Origin: Streptococcus plurextorum DSM 22810
GTDB lineage: Bacteria; Bacillota; Bacilli; Lactobacillales; Streptococcaceae
Direction of reading: 5' to 3'
NCBI RefSeq assembly: GCF_000423745.1
Contig: NZ_AUIO01000012.1
Span: forward strand, 1 to 64,000
Length of the DNA: 64,000 bases
Position numbers and translations under genes: made by a program. Within the stretch, counting starts at the first letter, position 1; the number at the start of each line of letters is the position of its first letter. Below the pieces are notes generated by a model that searched no databases, was not told the origin of the DNA, and saw only the letters and a list, made by a program, of their open reading frames with translations. Positions 36,442 to 46,935 of this stretch are shown here, in pieces.

Positions 36442-37152
36442 CTAAACAAATAGGTAGGTTTCTTCCTTAAAGCCAAATGCCTTTCTGAAAAAAACAAAGG
36501 GTAAGGCGTTTATGGTTTTGTTATATTGTGAAACCGTATCGTTGTAGTAAAGGCGCTGGTTCGTCACTAGAGCTTCAGCTTCTTTGATGTCTTGCATCAA
36601 ATGTTTTAGACTTTCATCTGCTTTTCCTCTAGTATCACGCTCAATACGTTCTACCAATTTAGACACCTTTTCAGATTGATAGGCTATGTGGTCATGAAAT
36701 TGATTAGAGCCGGAAGTAGATGAAAAACGTTTTTTCGTCTGATTGTGCTGTGCATCGTTTCCTTCTGTTGTCATGCGATCAGAATCTTTTTCCTCTTCGA
36801 CGAGATCAGAAAAAGTATTTTTCACAGACATTTTCAATTCGTGGTCAATGATTTTATCGGTTACTTCTTGTAATTGACTAACCAGATTAGTCACGTGTTT
36901 CTGCTTGATGATGACAGCATTGTAAGACGTAGCGATCTCTTCTCTTAGATGAATAATTTTGTTGTACTGCCCTACAAATAGAATGACATCGTAAGTTATG
37001 AGAGCACAGACTATAGATGCACCACTAAACGGTTCATAATTGGTGTCAGATTTGCTTGAACTGATAGTAGCAAAGAATATTAGCCATGCAACAGTCAATA
37101 TAAGAATAAGTAAAAGCCCTTTTAAAATATTGAACCAGGGTTTATTTGACAT
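36442..37152 (-). CDS. LemA-like membrane protein
   Basis: 236 residues. Two N-terminal membrane segments (about 8-28 and 44-60), a coiled-coil-rich cytoplasmic or external region, and a C-terminus (LYYNDTVSQYNKTINALPFVFFRKAFGFK) typical of LemA proteins. Middle part (110-150) is low-complexity and hydrophilic. Function unknown. It sits within the nucleoside operon between punA and deoD. Confidence 0.7.
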   Translation of the reverse strand: MSNKPWFNILKGLLLILILTVAWLIFFATISSSKSDTNYEPFSGASIVCALITYDVILFVGQYNKIIHLREEIATSYNAVIIKQKHVTNLVSQLQEVTDKIIDHELKMSVKNTFSDLVEEEKDSDRMTTEGNDAQHNQTKKRFSSTSGSNQFHDHIAYQSEKVSKLVERIERDTRGKADESLKHLMQDIKEAEALVTNQRLYYNDTVSQYNKTINALPFVFFRKAFGFKEETYLFV

Positions 37153-37160
37153 TTTTCCTC

Positions 37161-37970
37161 CTACAACTCAACCAAGATAGCCTTGACCAAGCCTTTGAAG
37201 TTGCCTTTGATTTGCTCGGTTACTTCTACCACTTCTTCGTGGTTGAGTTCGGATTGGAAACCAGCCGCAAAGTTGGTGATAGCAGAAATTCCCAAGACTT
37301 TCATGCCTGAATGAGCTGCCACGATAACTTCTGGCACTGTTGACATGCCGACTGCATGGGCACCCATGGTCTTGAAGGCCAAGATTTCTGCAGGTGTTTC
37401 ATAGGTAGGACCTGTCACACCGAGGTAGACACCATTGTCCAACTTAATGCTCAATTTTTCCGCAACAGCATGAGCTTTCTCGCGGTATTCTTTGGTGTAG
37501 GCATTGGACATATCTGGGAAACGTGGACCAAATTCTTCCAAGTTTTCGCCAATCAATGGATTTTGACCCGTCATGTTGATATGGTCTGTAATAGCCATGA
37601 GAGTACCTGGACCGTAGCCGATACCACCTGCGGCATTGGTCACAATCACACCTTCACAACCGAGGGCTTTCATAACACGGACTGGGAAGGTCACGACTTC
37701 CATTGGATTGCCTTCATAGAAATGGAAACGACCTTGCAAGGCCAAGACCTTGCGACCTGCCAAATCACCGTAGACCAACTTACCAGCGTGGCCTACAACC
37801 GTTGACTTGCCCCAGTTCGGAATGTCTGCATAGTCGATGACAATGGCATTTTCAACTTCTTGAGCCAATTCGCCCAAGCCTGATCCCAAAATCAAACCAA
37901 ATTCTGGCTTAATCATTCCTTTTTCTTCCAAGAAAGCTTTTGTTTCAATAATTTTTTCTAATAGTGACAT
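37161..37970 (-). CDS. punA: Purine nucleoside phosphorylase I
   Basis: 269 residues from MSLLEKIIETKAFL, the family start; the frame is open 10 codons further. GLILGSGLGELA, GRFHFYEGN, VTNAAGGIG and GPTYETPAE are trimeric PNP (NP-I) motifs. Acts on guanosine and inosine. The start has no clear SD. Just upstream are hairpins GTTGGT/ACCAAC and GGGA/TCCC, which could bring the distant AAGGAAG site close to the start. Confidence 0.93.
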   Translation of the reverse strand: MSLLEKIIETKAFLEEKGMIKPEFGLILGSGLGELAQEVENAIVIDYADIPNWGKSTVVGHAGKLVYGDLAGRKVLALQGRFHFYEGNPMEVVTFPVRVMKALGCEGVIVTNAAGGIGYGPGTLMAITDHINMTGQNPLIGENLEEFGPRFPDMSNAYTKEYREKAHAVAEKLSIKLDNGVYLGVTGPTYETPAEILAFKTMGAHAVGMSTVPEVIVAAHSGMKVLGISAITNFAAGFQSELNHEEVVEVTEQIKGNFKGLVKAILVEL

Positions 37971-38066
37971 AATATAAAATAGTCGGGACCGTAATCCCAT
38001 TCAGTTGGTTACACCAACCAAATCTTCCTTTCTATGAATATTTGTTAGGGAGAAAGCCATCACTCT

Positions 38067-38471
38067 TTACAAAGGAGAGACAACTTCTCCGTCTTCTTTG
38101 ATGAATACTTCTGTCATCGGCGGGAGTAAATCCAAGACGACTTCTGACGGACGGCACAATTTGACACCTTTGGAACTCACAACAATCGGTCGATTGACGA
38201 GGATTGGTTCTGTAACCATTGCTGATATAATCGCGTCTTCATCAGCCTTGTCCCAATCAATTCCCATATTTTCATAAGGAGGCACATTGGTGCGAAGAAG
38301 CTCCTTAGCAGACAGTTGCATCGCAGCTAACAGCTCTGCGAGCTTTTCCTTTGTAGGAGGAGTTTCCAAGTAAAGAATTACTTCGGGTTCAATCCCAACA
38401 TGGCGAATGAGGGCCAGAGTATTGCGAGAGGTGCCGCATTCTGGATTATGGTAAATGGTTACTTTGTCCAT
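38067..38471 (-). CDS. arsC: ArsC-family arsenate reductase (glutaredoxin type)
   Basis: 134 residues. Catalytic-type Cys12 in NPECGTSRNT, then Arg-rich sites (ILVNRPIVV) as in ArsC of the thioredoxin fold. Second of two tandem ArsC-like genes in the nucleoside operon. No arsenite pump is seen nearby, so arsenic detoxification is uncertain. Confidence 0.85.
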   Translation of the reverse strand: MDKVTIYHNPECGTSRNTLALIRHVGIEPEVILYLETPPTKEKLAELLAAMQLSAKELLRTNVPPYENMGIDWDKADEDAIISAMVTEPILVNRPIVVSSKGVKLCRPSEVVLDLLPPMTEVFIKEDGEVVSPL

Positions 38472-38482
38472 AGCTACCTTTC

Positions 38483-38839
38483 TTATAAATACGCTGACCA
38501 GTCATATTCTGGCATTTTTTCCTTGATGATGTCGAGGGGACGACAGAGAAAGGCTGTCTGTTCTAGCTCGATAATGGGACGGTTGAGAAGAGCAGGCTCT
38601 TTAACTAAACGCTCAAAGAGTTGTTCTTCTGACAAACCTGCTCGCTCTTCTTCTGTCAACCGAATAACTGCAGAAGGCTGACTGCCCATTTTTTCCAAAA
38701 GTGTTGTCAATTCTTCTGCTGTCAGTGGATTTTCTAGGTAATTGACCCACTTGATGTCCAGGTCCTGGCTAGGCAGTAAGATTTTTAATTTCTTACATTT
38801 GCTGCAGTCGGGATTGTAATAGACCGTCAGTTGTTCCAT
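38483..38839 (-). CDS. ArsC/Spx-family protein
   Basis: 118 residues. CSKCKK near the N-terminus (Cys12-x-x-Cys15) and LLNRPIIELEQTAFLCRP. The CxxC is closer to Spx than to the CGTSR of arsenate reductases, but Spx-type regulators in streptococci are longer. Stop of deoB and start of this gene share one base. Confidence 0.7.
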   Translation of the reverse strand: MEQLTVYYNPDCSKCKKLKILLPSQDLDIKWVNYLENPLTAEELTTLLEKMGSQPSAVIRLTEEERAGLSEEQLFERLVKEPALLNRPIIELEQTAFLCRPLDIIKEKMPEYDWSAYL

Positions 38840-40050
38840 TAGACCAGAGCTCCTAAGAAGCTCTCGCCAATCATAGCTTTTTCGACACCGAAGTTTTCAG
38901 CAATAGTCGCTGAGATGTCCGCAAAATGTCCAACTGGCAAAACGCCACTGCCTGTGAAGGACTTGCTATAAGCCAAGAGTGGCACATATTCACGGGTATG
39001 GTCTGTACCTGCATAGGCAGGATCATTTCCATGGTCAGCTGTAATCAAGAGCAGATCATCCTCACGCATAGCAGCGATAAGTTCTGGAATACGAGCATCG
39101 AACTCCTGCAAGCAATCGCGGTAGCCTTCGATGTCACGACGGTGACCATAAACGGCATCAAAGTCAACCAAGTTGGTAAATGAGAAACCTTTTTCAAAGT
39201 CAGCCAACTGCATGGTTTCAAGTAGGACATCTACACCGTGCATATTTGACTTGGTGTGGCCCATGTCGTTGGTAATACCTGATGCGTTGAAAATGTCGCT
39301 GATTTTGCCGACAGAGTAGGTAGGAACTCCCGCATCTGCAAGCTTGTTGAGAACAGTTGCTTCAAACGGTGACACCGCGTAGTCATGGCGGTTGGCAGTA
39401 CGTGAGAAATTGCCAGGCTCACCAACGTATGGACGGGCGATGATACGACCAAGAAGAACTGGGCGTTCAAGGGTAATGGAACGAGCGTATTCACAGATAC
39501 GGTACAATTCATCCAATGGAATAACATCTTCGTGGGCTGCAATCTGAAGGACAGGGTCTGCGGAGGTATAGACGATCAACTCCCCTGTTTCCATTTGGCG
39601 AGGACCAAAGTCATCAATGACAGCTGTACCAGAGTAGGGCTTATTCGCCTCACGGATGATTTTTCGGCCTGAGAACTCTTCGATTTTTGTCAAAATCTCC
39701 TCTGGGAAACCGTCCCAGAAAGTATCAAATGGCTCGGTGATGTTGAGGCCCATAATTTCCCAGTGGCCTGTCATGGTGTCTTTTCCGAGTGATACTTCTT
39801 CCAACTTGGTCACGTAGCCAGTCGGATTCTCCTCAGCAGGAACAGTCGCAAGGGCCGTGTCACGAGGGATGTTTCCAAGACCGATTTTGGCCATATTTGG
39901 CACAGCAAGACCTGCTTTTTCAGAGATGTGGCCAAGAGTGTCAGACTCCGTGTCAGCTACGCCTGCATTGAAAAACTTGTCCGCATCTGGTGCCGCACCA
40001 ATTCCGACAGAATCCATAACGACCAGGTGAATACGATTAAATTTAGACAT
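38839..40050 (-). CDS. deoB: Phosphopentomutase
   Basis: 403 residues from [23 protein letters not shown] with AGGAGA upstream; the frame is open 13 codons earlier. Alkaline-phosphatase-like metal sites: MDSVG at the start, [19 protein letters not shown] near the end. Interconverts (deoxy)ribose-1-phosphate and -5-phosphate. Second gene after rpiA. Confidence 0.95.
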   Translation of the reverse strand: MSKFNRIHLVVMDSVGIGAAPDADKFFNAGVADTESDTLGHISEKAGLAVPNMAKIGLGNIPRDTALATVPAEENPTGYVTKLEEVSLGKDTMTGHWEIMGLNITEPFDTFWDGFPEEILTKIEEFSGRKIIREANKPYSGTAVIDDFGPRQMETGELIVYTSADPVLQIAAHEDVIPLDELYRICEYARSITLERPVLLGRIIARPYVGEPGNFSRTANRHDYAVSPFEATVLNKLADAGVPTYSVGKISDIFNASGITNDMGHTKSNMHGVDVLLETMQLADFEKGFSFTNLVDFDAVYGHRRDIEGYRDCLQEFDARIPELIAAMREDDLLLITADHGNDPAYAGTDHTREYVPLLAYSKSFTGSGVLPVGHFADISATIAENFGVEKAMIGESFLGALV

Positions 40051-40124
40051 CTTGTCTCCTATTCTAGGGTGGTTACGGTTAGCACCCAAAACCTATAAGA
40101 ATAACATATTTAAAACGTTGGGGC

Positions 40125-40796
40125 TTACTTTTCTAAGACCTTAACGCCATCTTTTCCGGCAACGATAACTTTATCAACCATACCGTTAAAAAGTCCGTGC
40201 TCAACAACTCCGACCATTGCTTTTAGCTCCTCACCGAAAGCGACTGGATTATCAATCTTGCCAAGATCAAGGTCAATAATGAAGTTTTGCATATCCGTAA
40301 TAAAACGTTGCCCCTGGACTTCCCTGAAAGCAGGCTTGTAGCCTTTCTTTTCAAAGTCACGATAAAGGCGCTCTGCCCCATACTGGACAACTTCTACTGG
40401 TAATTTAAAGGCACCCAGATGCTTCACAAGCTTCGTTTCATCAACCACCCAGATATAGTCCTTCGTTGGTGTTGCCACTATTTTCTCCATCAGAAGTGCT
40501 CCACCACCGCCTTTGATACCATTGAAATGTGGATCGACCTCATCTGCGCCATCGACAGTCACATCAATCTGATCAATCTCATCAACTGACTTCAATGGAA
40601 TGCCTAATCTTTCAGCCTGAGCAGTAGTCTGGCTAGAGGTTGTCACACCAACGATGTCTAAACCTTCTTCTTTGAGGCGACGACCAATTTCTTCAACAAA
40701 GTAATAAGCGGTTGAGCCTGTCCCAAGTCCAATCACCATGCCTGATTGAACATACTTTGCTGCAGTGATACCAGCCAACTTCTTCAGTTCATCCAT
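40125..40796 (-). CDS. rpiA: Ribose-5-phosphate isomerase A
   Basis: 223 residues. [39 protein letters not shown] and KLPVEV are RpiA motifs. First gene of the nucleoside operon, with GGAGG upstream and an extended -10 (TGT-TATAAT) about 35 bases before it. Links pentose phosphates to nucleoside salvage. Confidence 0.95.
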   Translation of the reverse strand: MDELKKLAGITAAKYVQSGMVIGLGTGSTAYYFVEEIGRRLKEEGLDIVGVTTSSQTTAQAERLGIPLKSVDEIDQIDVTVDGADEVDPHFNGIKGGGGALLMEKIVATPTKDYIWVVDETKLVKHLGAFKLPVEVVQYGAERLYRDFEKKGYKPAFREVQGQRFITDMQNFIIDLDLGKIDNPVAFGEELKAMVGVVEHGLFNGMVDKVIVAGKDGVKVLEK

Positions 40797-40879
40797 AAAG
40801 ACCTCCTACTATTCATATTAACACCTCATTATAACACAATTACAGTCACTTGTCTGCGCTTTCTTTTTGCCAAGTCAAA

Positions 40880-40914
40880 AGAAAAACCAAGGCCCAAAGA
40901 GGCACTTGGTTTTA
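40880..40914 (-). terminator. Terminator of the Ser-rich surface protein
   Basis: AAAACCAAG-GCC stem with TTT loop and U-run on the minus strand, starting at the stop codon of the gene. Confidence 0.8.
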
Positions 40915-42669
40915 ATGATCAACAAGAACAGTTTGTTCCTCTGTTTCCTGACTCACAATTTCAAATGAGTCATCCTGACGTTGAACCGTCAGCTGACCAG
41001 ACACCTGACCATTTGAAGCGGTGGCAGTCAGTGTAATCGTGTCGATTGTTTTCAATACACTTGGGTAAAAAAAGCTAAGTCCTGAATTTTGAGCCACAAA
41101 GACACCGAGAGCCTTACTATGCCACAAGCCTCTTGAATCTTTAAGAACTTCCGCTACTACAGGAGCACCATCAGCCACTTGATAGCTGACTTCCCATTTG
41201 ACCGTATCCTGATCAGGGTTTATGAGCATGCTCCCTCGTGAAAAGTCTAGTTGCGGGGCTTTCGGCACACGATAGATACTAATGGTTTTAGCATCTAGTG
41301 TCTCCTCTCCATCTTTGGCTTTGAGGGACATGGTAACATCTTTAGGTAACTTTTTAGAGTCAATAGTCACCTCTCCTTGAGCATTTATCGTAATAAAATC
41401 AGCATCTGATTGCCACTCACCTGATGGCAAGCGAACTAATGTGATGGTTTTCTTTTTGCCCTTAGCAGTCGTGTAAGATAGCGTAAAAGTATCTGTCTTT
41501 TCAGGAATCGTCAAGCGTAAAAAACCATCTTTATCTAACTTAGTCGAAACTTGGAAAACTTTGATAGATGGAATCAGCTGAGGAGGGACAGATATTTGAG
41601 GCGAAAAACCTACAAAAGGATCCTCAACAGTAGGTAATCCGAAGTCTGAAAAATTGGTCTCAAGGGTTACAGGAAGAGACTGATTGACTAAACTTTCTCC
41701 TTGACCTAGCACACTTCCAACAGATGGCATCGTTACCATCATATCTGTTACAGAAGGTGACGGAGGCAACACGCCTGTCATGCTTTCTGAAGAAGCACTA
41801 GACTGTGAAGAGCTTGTTTCAGACTGTTCACTCGTCTCAAGGGAATTTTGTGAAAGAGCCGTGTCTTGGGTTGATTGGCTATTTGATGTCGAATCTGTTG
41901 TCTCTTGGGTTGACTGGCTATTCAGTGTGGAATCTGTCGATAAACTATCTTGCTCAAATTTAGGCAAATTTTCTGTCAGAATCCACGCTTCTGCTTTCCT
42001 CTTGAGAGTTGCAGAGCTAAGTTTTACAATAATTTTGGGGTAAATACGAATCCGATCAATCTCAAAAGTCAATAGACCAGATTTAGCAACGGTGTAAAAA
42101 CTCGGTTGTCCTATCCAGCCATCTTCTTCATAATGAATCACTTCTTCTGCAGTGGTTCCATCAGCATTTGGAATAGATACAGTCATTACTAAGTCTGACG
42201 CTGCTTGATTGATAACTGGTGAAAGTTCAATTAACTTGTCAACGAGTTTAACCTTCAATTCTAGCGGATTTACCTGAGACTCTTGGCGGTCAGAATTTGG
42301 TGAAACTGTGCTAGATGTCGCAGATTCAGAGGCAGTTTCTGTAGCTGAGCCTTCAGAAGAGGCACTTGTTGATAAATGACTCGTTGACTCTTCCGTCGCC
42401 ATAGAAGCATGATTTTCTGTAGCATCCTGCATGTCTTCAGAACTACTGGTAGGAGCAGATGGCTGCTCAGTATCTTGTCTTGTAAGGTTGGCAGTCGTAG
42501 CAAAATCAGTATCCGCAGACACACTTGAAGCCACGCCTAGCATTAGCAGTGAGCAACCAAAAATGAAATGCTTGCCTTTCTTTTTCATAAACCAGCCTGT
42601 CTGCCGGCCCTCTTTTAACTTTCCCATTCGTTCAATCTTTCTCGATACATTATCGTCTATTACTGGCAT
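40912..42669 (-). CDS. Ser/Thr-rich secreted protein with KxYKxGKxW-like signal
   Basis: 585 residues. N-terminal [19 protein letters not shown] followed by a hydrophobic stretch resembles a KxYKxGKxW-type signal region; a conventional start at MKKKGKHF also remains possible. A Ser/Thr/Gln-rich low-complexity zone (about 230-300) has repeats such as [17 protein letters not shown]. The C-terminal half is beta-rich and probably holds Ig-like or CBM-like modules. There is no LPXTG or other anchor; the protein ends QTVLVDH just before the terminator. It may be secreted or held non-covalently. Function unknown. Confidence 0.75.
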   Translation of the reverse strand: MPVIDDNVSRKIERMGKLKEGRQTGWFMKKKGKHFIFGCSLLMLGVASSVSADTDFATTANLTRQDTEQPSAPTSSSEDMQDATENHASMATEESTSHLSTSASSEGSATETASESATSSTVSPNSDRQESQVNPLELKVKLVDKLIELSPVINQAASDLVMTVSIPNADGTTAEEVIHYEEDGWIGQPSFYTVAKSGLLTFEIDRIRIYPKIIVKLSSATLKRKAEAWILTENLPKFEQDSLSTDSTLNSQSTQETTDSTSNSQSTQDTALSQNSLETSEQSETSSSQSSASSESMTGVLPPSPSVTDMMVTMPSVGSVLGQGESLVNQSLPVTLETNFSDFGLPTVEDPFVGFSPQISVPPQLIPSIKVFQVSTKLDKDGFLRLTIPEKTDTFTLSYTTAKGKKKTITLVRLPSGEWQSDADFITINAQGEVTIDSKKLPKDVTMSLKAKDGEETLDAKTISIYRVPKAPQLDFSRGSMLINPDQDTVKWEVSYQVADGAPVVAEVLKDSRGLWHSKALGVFVAQNSGLSFFYPSVLKTIDTITLTATASNGQVSGQLTVQRQDDSFEIVSQETEEQTVLVDH

Positions 42670-42811
42670 TATCCATTTTATCTTATCAAGACGCGTATTT
42701 CAACTAAGAAGTGTCGCAATTTTTTCATTTTTCTATAGAGAGAGGAAAAAATTGCTTTCTGCTCAGCTTTTTCCTAAAATAGAAGAAACTTACTTTGAAA
42801 AAGGAACCCTT

Positions 42812-44182
42812 ATGTCAATTACTAAAGAATTTGATACTATTACAGCTATCTCAACACCTCTAGGGGAAGGGGCTATTGGAATTGTTCGTCTTTCTGGAAC
42901 TGAGGCACTAGCTATTACCAAAAAAGTTTTTCGAGGAAAAGATTTGGAAAAGGTAGACTCTCATACTATCAACTACGGTCATATCGTAGAAAATGGTGAG
43001 ATTCTGGATGAGGTCATGGTTTCCGTCATGAGAGCCCCTAAAACCTTTACCCGTGAAGACGTGATTGAGATTAACACTCACGGTGGGGTAGCGGTTACCA
43101 ACGAAATTTTGCAACTCTTAATTCGCTCTGGAGCTAGAATGGCAGAGCCTGGCGAATTTACCAAGCGTGCTTTTCTTAATGGTCGTGTGGATTTGACTCA
43201 GGCAGAGGCCGTTATGGATTTGATTCGCGCCAAGACTGATAAAGCAATGGCTGTAGCCATGTCCCAGCTCGACGGTTCTCTTAAAGATCTCATTAATCAT
43301 ACGCGTCAAGAAATCCTCAATACCCTTGCTCAAGTTGAAGTCAACATTGACTACCCTGAATACGATGATGTCGAAGAAATGACGACTGCTCTCGTTCAGG
43401 AAAAGACACTAGCATTTCAAAATCTTTTGCAGGGTCTCTTACGAACGGCAAAACGTGGAAAAATTCTCCGAGAAGGGCTTGCGACAGCGATTATCGGTCG
43501 GCCAAACGTCGGCAAATCAAGCCTACTGAATAACCTACTCCGCGAAGAAAAAGCCATCGTTACAGATATCGAGGGAACGACACGTGATACCATCGAAGAA
43601 TACATCAACATCAAAGGTGTCCCGCTCAAACTCATTGACACCGCAGGTATCCGTGAAACAGATGATATCGTAGAAAAAATCGGCGTTGAACGGTCTAAAA
43701 AAGCTTTAGAAGAGGCGGATTTGGTCCTTTTGGTGCTCAACGCATCTGAACCCTTAACAGAGCAAGACAAAGCCTTGCTTGACATTTCTGAAAAAAGCAA
43801 CCGCATCATCCTACTCAATAAAACAGATCTCCCCGAAGTCATCGAAGCTGACTTACTGCCTCAGGATTTCATTCGTATTTCCGTTCTTGAAAATCAAAAT
43901 ATCACAGCGATCGAGGATCGCATCAATCAACTCTTCTTCGACAATGCAGGATTGGTTGAAAAGGACGCGACTTATTTGTCTAATGCTCGTCATATTTCCT
44001 TAATTGAAAAAGCTGTCCAAAGCCTTAACGCTGTCAACGAGGGGCTTGAACTTGGCATGCCAGTTGATTTACTTCAAGTAGACCTGACTCGTACTTGGGA
44101 AATTTTAGGAGAGATTACAGGCGACGCTGCTCCAGACGAACTGATTACACAACTCTTTAGCCAATTCTGTTTAGGAAAATAA
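42812..44182 (+). CDS. mnmE: tRNA uridine-5-carboxymethylaminomethyl GTPase
   Basis: 456 residues from ATG at 42812 (AAGGA 6 bases upstream). The frame is open 127 codons further upstream but that part is antisense to the surface protein and is not used. [11 protein letters not shown]-like G1 in [13 protein letters not shown]3 DTAGI, G4 NKTD, C-terminal FCLGK. With MnmG it modifies U34 of certain tRNAs. Confidence 0.95.
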   Translation: MSITKEFDTITAISTPLGEGAIGIVRLSGTEALAITKKVFRGKDLEKVDSHTINYGHIVENGEILDEVMVSVMRAPKTFTREDVIEINTHGGVAVTNEILQLLIRSGARMAEPGEFTKRAFLNGRVDLTQAEAVMDLIRAKTDKAMAVAMSQLDGSLKDLINHTRQEILNTLAQVEVNIDYPEYDDVEEMTTALVQEKTLAFQNLLQGLLRTAKRGKILREGLATAIIGRPNVGKSSLLNNLLREEKAIVTDIEGTTRDTIEEYINIKGVPLKLIDTAGIRETDDIVEKIGVERSKKALEEADLVLLVLNASEPLTEQDKALLDISEKSNRIILLNKTDLPEVIEADLLPQDFIRISVLENQNITAIEDRINQLFFDNAGLVEKDATYLSNARHISLIEKAVQSLNAVNEGLELGMPVDLLQVDLTRTWEILGEITGDAAPDELITQLFSQFCLGK

Positions 44183-44254
44183 AAAGGAACTCTTTTGAGT
44201 TCCTTTCAGATTGAAGACAAGGTCCATTTTGGACGATTTTCTTCAATCTTTTTT
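44183..44254 (+). terminator. Double hairpin terminator after mnmE
   Basis: A 10-bp hairpin (AAAGGAACTC/GAGTTCCTTT) is followed by a second with 9-bp outer stem GATTGAAGA/TCTTCAATC (44209-44248), inner GTCC/GGAC and six T. Confidence 0.85.
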
Positions 44255-44587
44255 CTTTATGGTGAAAATCAAAAACCCCTAGAACCATTGAAATATCTAT
44301 AGTCTTAAGAGTTTTATATTTTGTAATGCTATTCAAGTTTTATGTTTTTAGGCGTTTGTCTACATTCTATTTTCTCTAACAAGCTGAAAAGCTCTGTTAG
44401 GTGTACTGTAATTAGCGATTTTGCGAGCGACAGCGACGAGCCTCATCAGATACCTTTTGACCTGGCGAAACTAGCGTGACGATTAGTATTTCCACCACCA
44501 AGAATTTTTGAGACCCTAGGCTCAAAAATGAGGTATGGAATTCCGAAGGAAGTCGCTACCGTCCGTAGGTCTTAAAAAGACTTTTAC
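44255..44587. other. Intergenic stretch without a recognised gene
   Basis: About 330 bases between mnmE and the racemase gene. No protein frame of weight. It contains TTTTTGAG-ACCCTAGG-CTCAAAAA (8-bp stem, about 44506-44529), a GTCTT/AAGAC stem near 44570-44582, and GC-richer words (GCGAGCGACAGCGACGAGCC). It could be a remnant or a small repeat element; nothing firm can be assigned. Confidence 0.4.
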
Positions 44588-45349
44588 TTATAAATAACCG
44601 TAATAATCCCGTTTAACCACTGCATTATAGACCCAATTGATTAAGGTGATGAAGTCAAAGACAGGAAGACCTACCTCTCTTTGGATGCTTGCAGCATAAG
44701 GGGGCAAGTCGCTGCATTCCAAAAGTACCGCTCCAATTTCTGGATGCTTGTCCGTTAAATCTTTGACGACTGCTACCAAATCTCTGGTTAGAGCAGCATT
44801 GTCCAAATAAGGCTTGATATAGCGAATAGGGGCAAAACTCTCCAAAGTACCAATTTCTTGTACAATACAGTCATCAATATTTGCATTAGCCTTGGCAAAA
44901 AACTCACGATTTGCCCCCTCACCATCTGCCACAATAACCGCAACCTTTTGGTCCGAACGCAAGCCCATTTTAATCAAAGGAATCTGCAAAACACTGGACA
45001 TGTAAACAGGAACAGACACAGCAGATTTGATCTGCTCTTGAAAATGGTTGAAATAACCACAAGCTCCCACAATAGCTCGCACACCCTTTTTCTCTAGACG
45101 CTGTGCTGCTTGGATAATTTGATCCAGTATTTCAGTTTTTCCCTCAAACAAATCTTCAATGGGAAAAGAAACCACTTCATAGATTACTGGAAAAGAAAAA
45201 GTTGTGGCATTAGCAACATTGCCAGGCAATTTGACGTAGTCATAGTCAATAGTAATAATCCCGATAGCTGCGCCTGCAATTGGCGTTGAAGCTACCTGAT
45301 GATAAGCTGTCAAATGCTCTCTCTGTTCTAAGGTCCCTCTGTGATGCAT
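44588..45349 (-). CDS. Aspartate/glutamate racemase-family protein
   Basis: 253 residues. AIVGACGYFN and VLLECSDLPPYA hold the two catalytic Cys expected of Asp/Glu/hydantoin racemases. Probably one transcript with the octopine-dehydrogenase-like gene, one base downstream. The pair suggests opine or amino-acid metabolism. The exact substrate is unknown. Confidence 0.78.
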   Translation of the reverse strand: MHHRGTLEQREHLTAYHQVASTPIAGAAIGIITIDYDYVKLPGNVANATTFSFPVIYEVVSFPIEDLFEGKTEILDQIIQAAQRLEKKGVRAIVGACGYFNHFQEQIKSAVSVPVYMSSVLQIPLIKMGLRSDQKVAVIVADGEGANREFFAKANANIDDCIVQEIGTLESFAPIRYIKPYLDNAALTRDLVAVVKDLTDKHPEIGAVLLECSDLPPYAASIQREVGLPVFDFITLINWVYNAVVKRDYYGYL

Positions 45350-45350
45350 C

Positions 45351-46583
45351 TTATACGTCCTTTTCTGTAAAATTGCCAGTTGTCAAATAGTCTAAAACCT
45401 GCTCTTTCGTCAAATGTGCCAAATCCAAATCTTCAAGCGTCAGCCCAGTCTGGTAGAAATCATGACCCGTCATAACAGAGCCAATCGTAATCATCGCATC
45501 AATGACTGGCGTTGCCACACCATATTTTTTCCCCAATTCATGGTAAAGGTGACAACCTACTGGAATATCCTCTGTGACATACCGGTCCTGAATGGTAAAA
45601 GGTCCCGTCCCATAAGCCATGGGAAACTGCTGGTCAAACGGCACAATACAATCATCACCCATATACTCTGGTCCTAAAATAGACGTTCTGGATAAGAAAT
45701 TTTTCTTAGGATAACGCTGCAAATCGACACCAATCGCCTCTGCCAGTTTAATTTGTTCTAAGTAAAAGGCATATTGTACCTCGGCTACCGACTCACTGTA
45801 AGCATGCGAATAGATTGAGTACTGGTACTTGTCATTGCCACCAAAAACACGACCAAAGTTTTCCATAACACTAGCCCCAAGCAAAGTTCCTGGCACATGA
45901 AGGACTGGATTGACATTTGAAAACCCAATATCAAGTACCGTCTTACCACCGACGACCCCATCTCCTTGAGTGATCGCATCAAAGCTACCAATTGCTTTTG
46001 AACTTTCTAAAAACGTCTCTTGGTCTGTTAATGGCAGAGCTGCTCCACGTAAGGTAATCGCACGGTATTTGAATTCGATAGCAGGTGTCATGACGCCACC
46101 TTCACGGATAATACGCGCACCGTAAGGAGCCGAGCTCCAGCCACCAATGATAACATTTTTTGTCGAGCCTAATTGACGCATTTTCTTGCGCAGCTTGAGG
46201 CTTCCAAAATTATCAGGAATGATGTGAATAATCTGCCCGTCTTCCAATAAGGGCACCAATTGCTCAAAAAAAGCATCGTGGGCAATGGATGGCACTGCAA
46301 CTACAATGATCCCTGCCCCTTTGACAGCCTCAGCCATATTTGTGGTGACAAGTTCAAAATAAGCCTTGCCACTGCGCTCAAAACCATACAAGTTATTTTG
46401 ACCACTTGGTTTGATGGTTAGGCCTGTTTTATCCAAGTTTTTGATGGTGTCTGAAAAGGCTTCTAGCTCAAATAAACGCACACGATTTCCAGCCAGAACA
46501 GAGTCTGCGCCAACAGCTTTACCAACAGCACCAGCTCCTAAAATCGCCATAGGAGCCGCTTTTAAGGTTTCAATCAATGTCAT
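45351..46583 (-). CDS. NAD/NADP octopine/nopaline dehydrogenase-family protein
   Basis: 410 residues from ATG at 46583. Rossmann nucleotide site at the start (PMAILGAGAVGKAVGAD) and octopine dehydrogenase C-terminal domain after about 190. Such enzymes condense an amino acid with a 2-oxo acid to an opine or run the reverse. A GTG start four codons earlier is possible but has no site. Substrate unknown. Confidence 0.8.
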   Translation of the reverse strand: MTLIETLKAAPMAILGAGAVGKAVGADSVLAGNRVRLFELEAFSDTIKNLDKTGLTIKPSGQNNLYGFERSGKAYFELVTTNMAEAVKGAGIIVVAVPSIAHDAFFEQLVPLLEDGQIIHIIPDNFGSLKLRKKMRQLGSTKNVIIGGWSSAPYGARIIREGGVMTPAIEFKYRAITLRGAALPLTDQETFLESSKAIGSFDAITQGDGVVGGKTVLDIGFSNVNPVLHVPGTLLGASVMENFGRVFGGNDKYQYSIYSHAYSESVAEVQYAFYLEQIKLAEAIGVDLQRYPKKNFLSRTSILGPEYMGDDCIVPFDQQFPMAYGTGPFTIQDRYVTEDIPVGCHLYHELGKKYGVATPVIDAMITIGSVMTGHDFYQTGLTLEDLDLAHLTKEQVLDYLTTGNFTEKDV

Positions 46584-46676
46584 AATACTACTCACTTTCT
46601 ATAGCAACTATTTTAGCATAGAAAGTCGCCACTCTGTAAATAGTTAATAATTAAGTGGTGATATAGTTTCTAGCTA

Positions 46677-46705
46677 TAAGAAAAGACCAACTTTACTTGG
46701 TCTTA
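46677..46705 (-). terminator. Terminator after yidD
   Basis: AAGACCAA/TTGGTCTT stem (46683-46690, 46697-46704) with a 6-base loop and TTTTCTT; it closes the murI-to-yidD gene run. Confidence 0.85.
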
Positions 46706-46935
46706 TCATTCTTTTTTAAAGTAAAATGGTCAGAGACAGGATCATCTCCTCCGCCTACGAAAGGATGGCAACGCAGAATTCTTGCCATCCCCATCAAAAC
46801 ACCTTTTAACCCATGCTTAGTAATCGCATCAATCATATAATTGGAGCAAGTTGGTTGATAACGACAAGAAGGTGGAAAGATTGGTGACAGCCACTTTTGA
46901 TACAGCCTCACCAGACCTATCAAGATTTTTTTCAT
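46693..46935 (-). CDS. yidD: Membrane protein insertion efficiency factor YidD
   Basis: 80 residues. [29 protein letters not shown] is the conserved family signature. Thought to help YidC insert membrane proteins. Start overlaps the rluB stop by 4 bases. Confidence 0.92.
   Translation of the reverse strand: MKKILIGLVRLYQKWLSPIFPPSCRYQPTCSNYMIDAITKHGLKGVLMGMARILRCHPFVGGGDDPVSDHFTLKKNDKTK

Noticed and set aside
42431-42811. Upstream extension of the mnmE frame
   Set aside because: The extra 127 codons are antisense to the surface protein; the family start and ribosome site are at 42812.
44270-44345. Text resembling CRISPR type II repeat or tracrRNA pieces
   Set aside because: Only short matches such as GAACCATTGAAA; no repeat-spacer periodicity and no cas genes.
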